A stretch of 64,000 bases of DNA from Sphingobacterium sp. SYP-B4668 (GTDB lineage: Bacteria; Bacteroidota; Bacteroidia; Sphingobacteriales; Sphingobacteriaceae): NCBI RefSeq assembly GCF_027627455.1, contig NZ_CP115483.1:5022001-5086000 (forward strand). The letters run 5' to 3'. The notes beneath the pieces were generated by a model. It worked only from the letters and a program-made list of their open reading frames with translations. It was not told where the DNA came from and did no database searches. This document shows, piece after piece, positions 25,686-32,980 of this stretch (positions are counted from its first letter, which is position 1; each line of letters opens with the position of its first letter). Both the position numbers and the translations under genes were made by a program.

Positions 25686-26954
25686 TTATCGAACTATTTT
25701 GCCCTCTGCGTTTACGCGAACAACAAAAGGATTGCAATATCTATCCACAATAACGGCAAACTGATACTTGGAAATATATTGTTCCAACTCGAAAGTCCCT
25801 TCGAATCTCAATTTTTTGACCCACTCCTGTTCAATTTGCTTATCCAATTCATCCCCACGCTGACTCACATATTTAATCAAGCTTAGCGCATCCTTCCATT
25901 TGAGATAATCCCCAGTATTGTCCAAAAACCAAATCTGACTGCGCGAATAGAGCTGATTGAAGACCGGCTTGACATTTTCAAAACTGATTCGATCATCCTT
26001 ATGAAAGAGATACTTCCCATCCGAAAGAGGCTCCTGCCATAAACTGGTCAATCCAAATTTCTGGATACCCAGTGCAAACGGGTCGTCTACTGGTATATCT
26101 TGATAAGGAATCAATTTTGCACCATACTGCAGAAGTTCGTCTTGCGCCTTTCGGACATCTATTTTATCAGCAGAAGTCTTAAAGAATGCACAGTACCCTC
26201 CAATGGCACCCAGCGCCTGCCCAATATTACTCCTCAAGGGCACATACTCCGTTTCATTGCCTAACGATATGATTAAATGTCGCATGTTAAAGTAATTATC
26301 CTTATAACCAGATAGAAAAGTATCCATCGCAAAAGCCATTACTCGATTGGGACCTATCCCACTAGCCATCCATAGCCGTTGCTCCGCTGTCGTATACTGC
26401 TCGATGGGCTTTACTTCTGTCGTTGCGGAGGGTTTGAACCCAATCAGTTGACTCAATTCTTCGGTATTCGAGAAGTCTAGAAGCACAGCCACCTCGTACT
26501 TTTGCTTATTAGCAAGCGTGACCTGCCATCGATTTCCGCCATTCTTTAGCCCTATTATCTTTTGCCCCTTTTGTACACTTAAATTAGGTTCTTGTGCCAT
26601 CAATCTATCTACAGCATTTTTCATGAGCTGAGGATTCATATCTACTCGAATAGATTTGACAGTGGAATCGCTGGGAGTCATTGCCGGATGAGAAGCCAAT
26701 AGCAAAGTTCGCCAAATGCCCGCATCCAGATTATCGTTCGTCCGAACTGCGGTTCGTACCTCTGTCACAGCAGGGACAAGCTTTTCGCTATCAACTACCC
26801 ACAGGGTGGGCACCCCCGACTTGGCACTCTGAATAGCCGCGGAAAAGGCCTCGATATCATGTCCATACACGATGAGTGTTGGCTTTTTCGGTTTATGTGC
26901 CTTGACAAGCAAGGGAAAGAGTACTATAATCAATAACAAATAGCGATTTTTCAT
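25686..26954 (-). CDS. Secreted FAD-dependent oxidoreductase-like protein (degenerate)
   Basis: A 422-residue exported protein: MKNRYLLLIIVLFPLLVKA is a signal peptide. The N-terminal part, TLIVYGHDIEAFSAAIQSAK, follows the Rossmann pattern of FAD-dependent oxidoreductases (PF12831 type), but the glycine-rich GxGxxG is replaced by YGHDIEAF. FAD binding is therefore doubtful. Other parts, such as ALGAIGGYCAFFKTSADKID, fit the family. It starts at ATG 26954, since an upstream in-frame ATG (26999) precedes the obvious signal peptide. It may be a non-catalytic relative or bind another ligand, and it has no operon partner. Confidence 0.7.
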   Translation of the reverse strand: MKNRYLLLIIVLFPLLVKAHKPKKPTLIVYGHDIEAFSAAIQSAKSGVPTLWVVDSEKLVPAVTEVRTAVRTNDNLDAGIWRTLLLASHPAMTPSDSTVKSIRVDMNPQLMKNAVDRLMAQEPNLSVQKGQKIIGLKNGGNRWQVTLANKQKYEVAVLLDFSNTEELSQLIGFKPSATTEVKPIEQYTTAEQRLWMASGIGPNRVMAFAMDTFLSGYKDNYFNMRHLIISLGNETEYVPLRSNIGQALGAIGGYCAFFKTSADKIDVRKAQDELLQYGAKLIPYQDIPVDDPFALGIQKFGLTSLWQEPLSDGKYLFHKDDRISFENVKPVFNQLYSRSQIWFLDNTGDYLKWKDALSLIKYVSQRGDELDKQIEQEWVKKLRFEGTFELEQYISKYQFAVIVDRYCNPFVVRVNAEGKIVR

Positions 26955-27167
26955 CGGAGTATAATGTGTTTGAATAATGCTTGTAAGCTCCATTGACATC
27001 CTGAGCTCATTACGCTCGGTTTACATGCAAGTGATATACTAATGATAGTCGTATCAGGTGACACATGCCAACCAAACGTGTTAAAGATATAAATAAATGG
27101 GTAAAACCAATCGAGGAAAGCTATGATTAGCTGCCGAATGTACTGCAAAAATATCAGGGTTAATAAT

Positions 27168-27175
27168 TAACTTTG
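27168..27175 (+). promoter_or_regulatory. -7 element (TAACTTTG) 4 bases before glnS
   Basis: TAACTTTG matches TAnnTTTG and ends four bases before the glnS start codon, so a transcript from it would be leaderless or nearly so. No TTG box is seen at the normal distance. Confidence 0.35.
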
Positions 27176-27179
27176 CAAT

Positions 27180-28850
27180 ATGGAAAATGAAGAGAAATCA
27201 TTAAATTTTATCGAAGAAATCGTTGAGCAGGATCTCCGTACGGAGAAGCACGATGGACGTGTACTGACACGTTTCCCTCCTGAGCCTAATGGTTACCTTC
27301 ATATTGGACATGCCAAATCTATATGCCTTAACTTTGGATTGGCAAAGAAATATAAAGGTAAGACCAACCTCAGATTTGACGATACGAACCCTGTGACAGA
27401 GGACACAGAGTATGTAGAAAGCATCAAAAAAGACATCAAATGGTTAGGCTTCGAATGGGCCGAAGAACTATATACATCCGATTACTTCCAGCAACTTTAC
27501 GATTTTGCGGTTGACTTAATCAAAAAAGGCCTAGCCTATGTGGACGATAGCACCGCTGAAGAAATTGCAGCTGCTAAGGGAACCCCGACAGAACCGGGAA
27601 CCCCTACACCATACCGAGACCGTTCGATAGATGAAAATATACGTCTATTCGAAGAAATGCGTTTAGGGAAGTACCAAGAAGGAGAAAAGGTGCTGCGGGC
27701 CAAAATAGATTTGTCCAGTCCAAACATGCATATGCGAGATCCATTATTGTATCGCATTAAATATGCCAACCATCACCGCACAGGAAATGCTTGGCCTATC
27801 TATCCGATGTATGACTTTGCACATGGACAAAGTGATGCTATCGAGAAGATTACACACTCGATTTGTACACTGGAATTCATCCCACATCGTCCACTATACG
27901 ATTGGTGTATAGAGAAGTTAGAAATATTTCCGTCAAAACAGTATGAATTTGCGAGGCTTAATCTGAATTATACAGTGATGAGCAAGCGTAAACTACTACA
28001 ATTGGTCAATGAGCATCATGTCGAAAGTTGGGATGATCCGCGGATGCCCACAATAAGTGGTTTGCGCCGTCGAGGGTATACCCCCGCGAGTATAGTAGAC
28101 TTTTGCGATAGGATTGGTGTAGCTAAACGGGAGAATATCATTGATATGGGATTATTGGAATTCTGCATACGGGAAGACCTCAATAAAACTGCTTGGCGTA
28201 GGATGGCCGTATTGGATCCTATAAAAATGATTATCACCAATTATCCCGATGGTCAGATAGAAGAATTGGAGGGCGAAAACAATCCAGAAGTAGAAGGGGG
28301 CGAGGGTTCTCGCAAGATTCCATTCAGCAAAGAGCTTTGGATAGAACGCGATGATTTTATGGAAGAGCCTCCTAAAAAATTCTTTAGACTTGGCCCTGGA
28401 CTATCCGTAAGATTAAAGAATGCCTATATTGTAGAATGCCACAATTTTGTAAAGGATGAAAATGGCAATGTGACCGAAATCCACTGTAATTATATCCCTA
28501 ATTCGAAATCTGGAGAGGATACCAGTGGACTCAAGGTTAAGGGAACAATTCATTGGGTATCCGTACCACATGCTAAAAAAGCTGAAGTCCGCTTGTACGA
28601 GCGCTTGTTCAATGTCGAAAATCCAGCTGCGGAAGAGGATTTCAAATCGACCATCAACCCCGATAGTCTGAAAGTCATTTCCAATGCTTATTTGGAACCA
28701 GACTTGGCAACAGCTGAAGCAGGAAAGGGTTACCAATTTATACGATTGGGATACTTTACCTTAGATACCAAGTCTACTACAGAAAATCTCGTCTTTAATA
28801 GAACCGTGACGCTCAAGGACTCTTGGGCAAAGGAAGTCAAAAAAGGATAA
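27180..28850 (+). CDS. glnS: Glutamine--tRNA ligase
   Basis: Class I aminoacyl-tRNA synthetase charging tRNA-Gln with glutamine. The 556 residues carry RFPPEPNGYLHIGHAKSICL (HIGH at 41-44), the glutamine-binding region (FDDTNPVTEDTEYVESIKKD) and the KMSKS-type loop YTVMSKRKLLQLV. The C-terminal anticodon-binding beta-barrels follow. A direct GlnRS means the organism need not rely on the Glu-tRNA-Gln amidotransferase route. Confidence 0.99.
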   Translation: MENEEKSLNFIEEIVEQDLRTEKHDGRVLTRFPPEPNGYLHIGHAKSICLNFGLAKKYKGKTNLRFDDTNPVTEDTEYVESIKKDIKWLGFEWAEELYTSDYFQQLYDFAVDLIKKGLAYVDDSTAEEIAAAKGTPTEPGTPTPYRDRSIDENIRLFEEMRLGKYQEGEKVLRAKIDLSSPNMHMRDPLLYRIKYANHHRTGNAWPIYPMYDFAHGQSDAIEKITHSICTLEFIPHRPLYDWCIEKLEIFPSKQYEFARLNLNYTVMSKRKLLQLVNEHHVESWDDPRMPTISGLRRRGYTPASIVDFCDRIGVAKRENIIDMGLLEFCIREDLNKTAWRRMAVLDPIKMIITNYPDGQIEELEGENNPEVEGGEGSRKIPFSKELWIERDDFMEEPPKKFFRLGPGLSVRLKNAYIVECHNFVKDENGNVTEIHCNYIPNSKSGEDTSGLKVKGTIHWVSVPHAKKAEVRLYERLFNVENPAAEEDFKSTINPDSLKVISNAYLEPDLATAEAGKGYQFIRLGYFTLDTKSTTENLVFNRTVTLKDSWAKEVKKG

Positions 28851-28860
28851 AATTTTGTCA

Positions 28861-28892
28861 AAAGAAAAGCCTGTTGCAACAGGCTTTTCTTT
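28861..28892 (+). terminator. glnS terminator
   Basis: AAAGAAAAGCCTGTT pairs with AACAGGCTTTTCTTT across a tight loop, 10 bases after the glnS stop. The T-rich 3' arm supports intrinsic termination. Confidence 0.9.
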
Positions 28893-28994
28893 TATTCTAT
28901 TAATGACTTTCCCCTTGAATGAAGAACCCTGATCAGACCAGGCGATAGCAGCGCGAAGCGTTTGTAGGTTTATGAAGCAGCTGCCTCTTTTCCC

Positions 28995-29951
28995 TTAAAA
29001 TAACTGTTCCACAATCTTCTTGGTGGGACCAGGATTACTCATGGTATAAAAATGCAATACTGGTGCTCCAAAGTCAATCAGCTCTTTACATTGTTGAACA
29101 AGCCATTCCTGACCAACTTGACGAACATCAGCATTGGTATGACAGTCAGCAATCGCATCGCTCAATTCTTCCGGAATATCCAAATGGAAAACGCGAGGTA
29201 ATGTTACCAATTGTTTTTTGGATGTTATCGGTTTCAGTCCTGGGATAATGGGCACATGTATATCATGCTCCCGGCATTTCGTCACGAATTCTTTGTATTT
29301 TTCTACATTGAAAAACATCTGGGTCACGATAAACTCGGCTCCCATCTCCACTTTCTTTTTCAAGAATTTGAAGTCTGTATTGAAATTAGGACTTTCAAAA
29401 TGTTTTTCAGGATAACCTGCCACGCCTATACAGAAGTCAGTTTTTTCTGAATTGACAATATCCTCATGCAGATATTTACCGGTATTCATATCCAAGACTT
29501 GTTCGAGCAAGTCTGTGGCATAGGTGTGTCCTCCATCTGTCGGGATAAAATCAGCATCTCCTCTACGAGCATCGCCACGAAGAACCAATACGTTGTCGAT
29601 ACCTAAGAAATTGAGATCTATCAATGCATTTTCAGTCTCCTCTTTGGTAAAACCTCCGCAGATTAAGTGTGGCACGGCATCCACTTTATACTTATTCATG
29701 ATGGCTGCACATATGGCGACTGTACCTGGTCGTTTGCGATAAGCTACCCGTTCCAAAAGTCCACCTGCATGCTCTTTATACAAGTAATCTTCTCGATGGT
29801 AGGTCACATCTATAAAAGGCGGTTTGAATTCCATGAGTTCGTCCATTGTCTTATAGATACTCTGGATACTCTGCCCCTTCGCTGGCGGCAACAATTCGAA
29901 AGAAAAAAGCGTTTTCCCTTTGGCGTTTTTAATGTGATCGACGATTTTCAT
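28995..29951 (-). CDS. metF: Methylenetetrahydrofolate reductase
   Basis: Flavoprotein reducing 5,10-methylene-THF to 5-methyl-THF for methionine synthesis. The 318-residue TIM barrel has the N-terminal FSFELLPPAKG (with the conserved Glu), VTYHREDYLYKEHAGGLLER, NVLVLRGDARRGD and AEFIVTQMFFNVEKY. The ATG at 29951 coincides with the first copy of the 87-base repeats in its leader. A SAM-I riboswitch lies 480 bases upstream on the same transcript, in line with methionine control. Confidence 0.98.
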   Translation of the reverse strand: MKIVDHIKNAKGKTLFSFELLPPAKGQSIQSIYKTMDELMEFKPPFIDVTYHREDYLYKEHAGGLLERVAYRKRPGTVAICAAIMNKYKVDAVPHLICGGFTKEETENALIDLNFLGIDNVLVLRGDARRGDADFIPTDGGHTYATDLLEQVLDMNTGKYLHEDIVNSEKTDFCIGVAGYPEKHFESPNFNTDFKFLKKKVEMGAEFIVTQMFFNVEKYKEFVTKCREHDIHVPIIPGLKPITSKKQLVTLPRVFHLDIPEELSDAIADCHTNADVRQVGQEWLVQQCKELIDFGAPVLHFYTMSNPGPTKKIVEQLF

Positions 29952-30017
29952 CTAATAATTTTTTCTTTATCTGTTGATGAGAGCTCGAGTAAATAATGAT
30001 TGTCCTATTCGCAAACA

Positions 30018-30038
30018 TTATTTACCTCTCGGTTTCAT
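30018..30038 (-). CDS. Mini-ORF MKPRGK in the metF leader (copy 1)
   Basis: ATG AAA CCG AGA GGT AAA TAA, with the same upstream sequence as metF itself, ends in the 5' arm of the repeat hairpin. Translation is inferred, not shown; identical context to the metF start makes initiation plausible. Confidence 0.3.
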   Translation of the reverse strand: MKPRGK

Positions 30039-30104
30039 CTAATAATTTTTTCTTTATCTGTTGATGAGAGCTCGAGTAAATAATGATTGTCCTATTCGCA
30101 AACA

Positions 30105-30125
30105 TTATTTACCTCTCGGTTTCAT
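30105..30125 (-). CDS. Mini-ORF MKPRGK in the metF leader (copy 2)
   Basis: Identical to the first mini-ORF, one repeat unit (87 bases) further upstream, again next to a metF-like start context. Confidence 0.3.
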   Translation of the reverse strand: MKPRGK

Positions 30126-30190
30126 CTAATAATTTTTTCTTTATCTGTTGATGAGAGCTCGAGTAAATAATGATGTCCTATTCACCAACA

Positions 30191-30211
30191 TTATTTATCT
30201 CTCGGTTTCAT
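30191..30211 (-). CDS. Mini-ORF MKPRDK in the metF leader (copy 3)
   Basis: Third mini-ORF; one codon differs (GAT for GGT, Gly to Asp). Its ATG sits in the short repeat fragment at 30209-30229. Confidence 0.3.
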   Translation of the reverse strand: MKPRDK

Positions 30212-30429
30212 CTAATAATTTTTTCTTTAACAGTGACGCAGTTATAGACATTATTGTCTACCCTACTTATCTTTTCATATGGAGACAGCATTCTCATTCC
30301 TGCAGAGCGAGTTGCCTCATTGACCTATCAGACTGAAAAACAGCTATATGCACCACAAATAGTGATGACAATAATAAAAATTAACATATGAAAGCTCGGA
30401 GAGAAAGACACCAAGGAACAGTGTTTTCG

Positions 30430-30532
30430 GCTTATCTTTCCCGTTGATTGGCGGGGTAGAATGTAGCACCTTGTCTTCAGACAGGTTGCTAAGGCTTCAT
30501 CGGGTCTATTCCCTCTGCCTTTCTCCATAAGC
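30430..30532 (-). ncRNA. SAM-I riboswitch (S box) upstream of metF
   Basis: The minus strand contains the SAM-I core: AGAGGGAATAGACCCGATGA, then AGCCTTAGCAACCTG and AAGGTGCTACATTC, in the order and spacing of the S-box aptamer. The closing helix P1 pairs GCTTAT (30527-30532) with ATAAGC (30430-30435). The aptamer responds to S-adenosylmethionine in known members, normally by terminating transcription or hiding the start. A clear terminator between it and the repeats was not found, although a weak stem and loop lies just downstream at about 30390-30430. The target is metF, which is 480 bases away. Confidence 0.9.
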
Positions 30533-30563
30533 GGAGCTAATATCGATAATCAAAGCGACAACT

Positions 30564-30571
30564 CAAAATTA
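30564..30571 (-). promoter_or_regulatory. -7 element (TAATTTTG) upstream of the SAM riboswitch
   Basis: TAATTTTG on the minus strand matches TAnnTTTG and would start the transcript near 30557, 25 bases before the aptamer. No TTG at normal spacing is seen. Confidence 0.45.
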
Positions 30572-30599
30572 AATCGTCAAAACAAGATATTATGTTTCA

Positions 30600-31442
30600 T
30601 CACTCCTGTTGTTCAATTGCATTTCGAAGATCTTTTAGATAATAGAATACCACCAAAAGACCAGACTTTTTGTATCGATTCACAGAGGTGCCCTTAAAGG
30701 TCTCATACATCATTTGATACGCTTGATGGGCATCCCCTTCATCATAAAAGATAGCTTTCCAAGTATCGGGTACCTCCTTCCAGTCGCGAAGGACTATTCC
30801 ATTTTCCTGATACACAAGTGGTGTTGGGATACCATCCATCTTATATCCGTGATAGACACCAGAATTAAGTACATGTTGTACATAGGCACATACATAATCG
30901 AGGTTGTTCAACAGCCGATCTTTGATGGCTGCTTTGGACTCCTGCTCACTAGGCGCTATCCTCCATTGATTAAGCGCATAGGAAAATTTACTTTCGCTCT
31001 CAATTGGTGTAGTTTCATCCCGTACAAAATTAAAATACAGACGCTCATTGGCGGGTACTACTTGACTGTAAATCTCATCAAAGACAGCAAAAAATTGGAT
31101 ACAATCTTGCCCTTGTTTCTTCGTTTCCAAAACGAGCTCGGCACCCTTCTCATCTTTTAGTCTAATCTTACGACCGTCGATTTCATAGCTTCCATGTAAT
31201 AAAATATCATCCAATCCGAGAACAAATGAATAATTGTCTTTTAACGATAGAAAAGATCGGTGATAAATCTCATGGTCACATGCCACATTACACCCTACCC
31301 TCTCCTTATTATGTTTACTATCGTTAAGATATTCATTTTCCTTATAAGCGCATGTCATCTGATAATTGCCCGGAGGTAGCCTTACCGATTCATTACATGA
31401 ACTCAGGAGCAACGCCAATAAGAGGATTGATAGGTATTTCAT
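30600..31442 (-). CDS. Lipoprotein of unknown function
   Basis: A 280-residue exported lipoprotein (MKYLSILLLALLLSSC, Cys16). It has several cysteines after the signal (CAYKENEY, GCNVACDHEIYH) and a beta-rich centre (NYSFVLGLDDILLHGSYEID). I recognise no named family. The gene is alone between the metF leader and rimM, both on the same strand; a terminator precedes it, so it has its own promoter. Confidence 0.75.
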   Translation of the reverse strand: MKYLSILLLALLLSSCNESVRLPPGNYQMTCAYKENEYLNDSKHNKERVGCNVACDHEIYHRSFLSLKDNYSFVLGLDDILLHGSYEIDGRKIRLKDEKGAELVLETKKQGQDCIQFFAVFDEIYSQVVPANERLYFNFVRDETTPIESESKFSYALNQWRIAPSEQESKAAIKDRLLNNLDYVCAYVQHVLNSGVYHGYKMDGIPTPLVYQENGIVLRDWKEVPDTWKAIFYDEGDAHQAYQMMYETFKGTSVNRYKKSGLLVVFYYLKDLRNAIEQQE

Positions 31443-31495
31443 TCAATTGGTCCGATAATAAAACGTACTTCGTTTACTCGTCGTAATATAAATAG

Positions 31496-31527
31496 AAAAA
31501 GCTGCCTTTACAAGAGCAGCTTTTTTC
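31496..31527. terminator. Bidirectional terminator after rimM
   Basis: AAAAAGCTGC (31496-31505) and GCAGCTTTTT (31516-31525) form a stem with T-runs on both sides, just before the rimM stop. Confidence 0.9.
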
Positions 31528-31529
31528 TA

Positions 31530-32054
31530 TTATTCTTGATAGAGGTCTACCAATCCATCTGGGAGGTCTACTTCTATAATTTCCTCCTCGGGGTCTATCC
31601 CAAGAATGAGATCGTCATTCAACGGAAACATAAGTTCTTTGCCATTATAATCGACAGTCGCAACGAATTGCTGAGGTAAATCCTGCACTTCGGTAATTTC
31701 GCCCAACTCGCCATGCTTTTCATCTACCACCAAAAAACCGACAAGGTCCTTCATCCGAAAATCATCGGGGTCGCGCTCAGGCATTTTATCATTGGAAAGG
31801 TATACCTTCTTCCGTACCAACGGCTGAGCTTGATCGATATGATCCACATCTTCAAGATTAAGGTAAGCGGTACTATTGGTGTGGTACTTTATTTGATCGA
31901 CAAAATAGGGCACCAGCTTTTTATTGACCTCGACAAAAAGCGTATCAAAATCTAAATCTTGATAATCCTCAAATTCAAAAAAGAGCTGTAGCTCGCCTTT
32001 CAATCCTCTTGTTTTGCTGATATAACCTATGTAAAAGCTCTGTTCTAAAGTCAT
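31530..32054 (-). CDS. rimM: Ribosome maturation factor RimM
   Basis: Helps mature the 30S subunit by binding S19. The 174 residues have the N-terminal RimM beta-barrel (YIGYISKTRGLKGELQLFFE) and the C-terminal PRC barrel (DLVGFLVVDEKHGELGEITE, EEEIIEVDLPDGLVDLY). It follows rpsP, as in many bacteria, but an intrinsic terminator lies between them. Confidence 0.97.
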   Translation of the reverse strand: MTLEQSFYIGYISKTRGLKGELQLFFEFEDYQDLDFDTLFVEVNKKLVPYFVDQIKYHTNSTAYLNLEDVDHIDQAQPLVRKKVYLSNDKMPERDPDDFRMKDLVGFLVVDEKHGELGEITEVQDLPQQFVATVDYNGKELMFPLNDDLILGIDPEEEIIEVDLPDGLVDLYQE

Positions 32055-32071
32055 GGTACAAATTTACAAAA

Positions 32072-32097
32072 AAGCCGGTCCTATACAGAACCGGCTT
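32072..32097 (-). terminator. Terminator or attenuator between rpsP and rimM
   Basis: AAGCCGGT (32072-32079) pairs with ACCGGCTT (32090-32097), an 8-bp stem, and on the minus strand is followed by TTTTTT. It lies 26 bases beyond the S16 stop and 18 before the rimM start, so rimM probably depends on partial read-through. Confidence 0.85.
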
Positions 32098-32123
32098 AAA
32101 AACTTTTTCTTGGTAATATAAAA

Positions 32124-32663
32124 TTATCCTTCAGTTTCTTCAGTGCTATCAGCGCCTTCAGTAGCTTCTGGTGCTTCAACTTCTTCAGCAACTTCTTCTA
32201 CTGCTGGAGTGTTTTTCGCAGCAATAGCCGCAGCTTTTTCAGCTTTTTTCTTTGCTTCAGCAGCTAAAGCAGCTTTTTTAGTTTCTTCTTTAGAAGATAC
32301 TAAACCAACTTTTTTACCTTCGATTTGAGCAGTTTTGCTTTCTGACCATTTTGTGAATAGTTCTTCAGCTTTAGCTTCATCAAAAGCACCTTTTTTCACA
32401 CCACCTTCTAAGTGTTTTTTGTACAATACACCTTTGTAAGAAAGGATAGCACGAGCAGTATCAGTAGGTTGTGCACCATTGTTGATCCATCCCAAAGCCT
32501 TTTCAAAATCCAAGACGATAGTCGCTGGATTTGTGTTAGGATTGTAAGAACCGATACGTTCGATGAATTTACCATCACGTGGAGCACGTGAGTCTGCTAC
32601 TACTACGTGGTAAAAAGGCTTTCCTTTTTTACCATGTCTTTGCAATCTGATTTTAGTTGCCAT
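32124..32663 (-). CDS. rpsP: 30S ribosomal protein S16
   Basis: Small-subunit protein. The first 80 residues are the standard S16 fold (MATKIRLQRHGKKGKPFYHV, VVADSRAPRDGKFIERIGSY). The 179-residue length is about twice the E. coli protein owing to an alanine-, lysine- and glutamate-rich tail from about 100 (AAKKAEKAAAIAAKNTPAVE, then EEVEAPEATEGADSTEETEG), as in other Bacteroidota. The first gene of the rpsP-rimM unit. Confidence 0.98.
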   Translation of the reverse strand: MATKIRLQRHGKKGKPFYHVVVADSRAPRDGKFIERIGSYNPNTNPATIVLDFEKALGWINNGAQPTDTARAILSYKGVLYKKHLEGGVKKGAFDEAKAEELFTKWSESKTAQIEGKKVGLVSSKEETKKAALAAEAKKKAEKAAAIAAKNTPAVEEVAEEVEAPEATEGADSTEETEG

Positions 32664-32721
32664 GTTTGATTATAATTTATGTATTCAACATATCCCCCGA
32701 GCATTATTGCAAGAGGGGACG

Positions 32722-32729
32722 CAAAGATA
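32722..32729 (-). promoter_or_regulatory. -7 element (TATCTTTG) of rpsP
   Basis: TATCTTTG on the minus strand matches TAnnTTTG, 59 bases before the start codon. The rest of the interval 32664-32980 (317 bases, between divergent genes) holds no other feature that I can support. Confidence 0.5.
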
Positions 32730-32980
32730 GTAATTCTTTTTCAAAAAACGAACCTGCGACAATTACTTCTTTCTGTCTCAACTCTTTACTGGTCCAAAAT
32801 CTGTAATAAGTTCCTCCCACTAGGAAAATAAACCTTCCTCTTTGACAAATTGGACCAAAGGGCTCAGAACCATCAGCAAATCGACCTTTACAAAAAATGC
32901 GATTATTCGCCGGTGAATACCGTAATTACCATTAGACAAATATTCTGTAACTTCAACCTTCCAAATCAGTCGTGTACAAC

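Larger units (their letters stand above)
29949..30229 (-). repeat. Three tandem 87-base repeats plus a fragment in the metF leader
   Basis: Copies begin at 29949, 30036, 30123 and a 21-base fragment at 30209, with periods of 87, 87 and 86 bases. Copies 1 and 2 are identical over nearly the whole unit; copy 3 differs at a few positions. The repeat unit starts with the reverse of the metF start region (CAT on the plus strand), so each extra copy brings an extra ATGAAA in the same upstream context as metF. Each full unit also holds a stem, GTAAATAATG with CATTATTTAC (9-10 bp; copy 1 at 29989-29998 and 30016-30025). Confidence 0.95.

Noticed and set aside
29949..30229. Regular 87-base repeats as a CRISPR array
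   Set aside because: The whole unit repeats with no unique spacers, and there are no cas genes.
30328..30528. 66-residue frame over the riboswitch
   Set aside because: It overlaps the SAM-I aptamer on the same strand and has no protein-like features.
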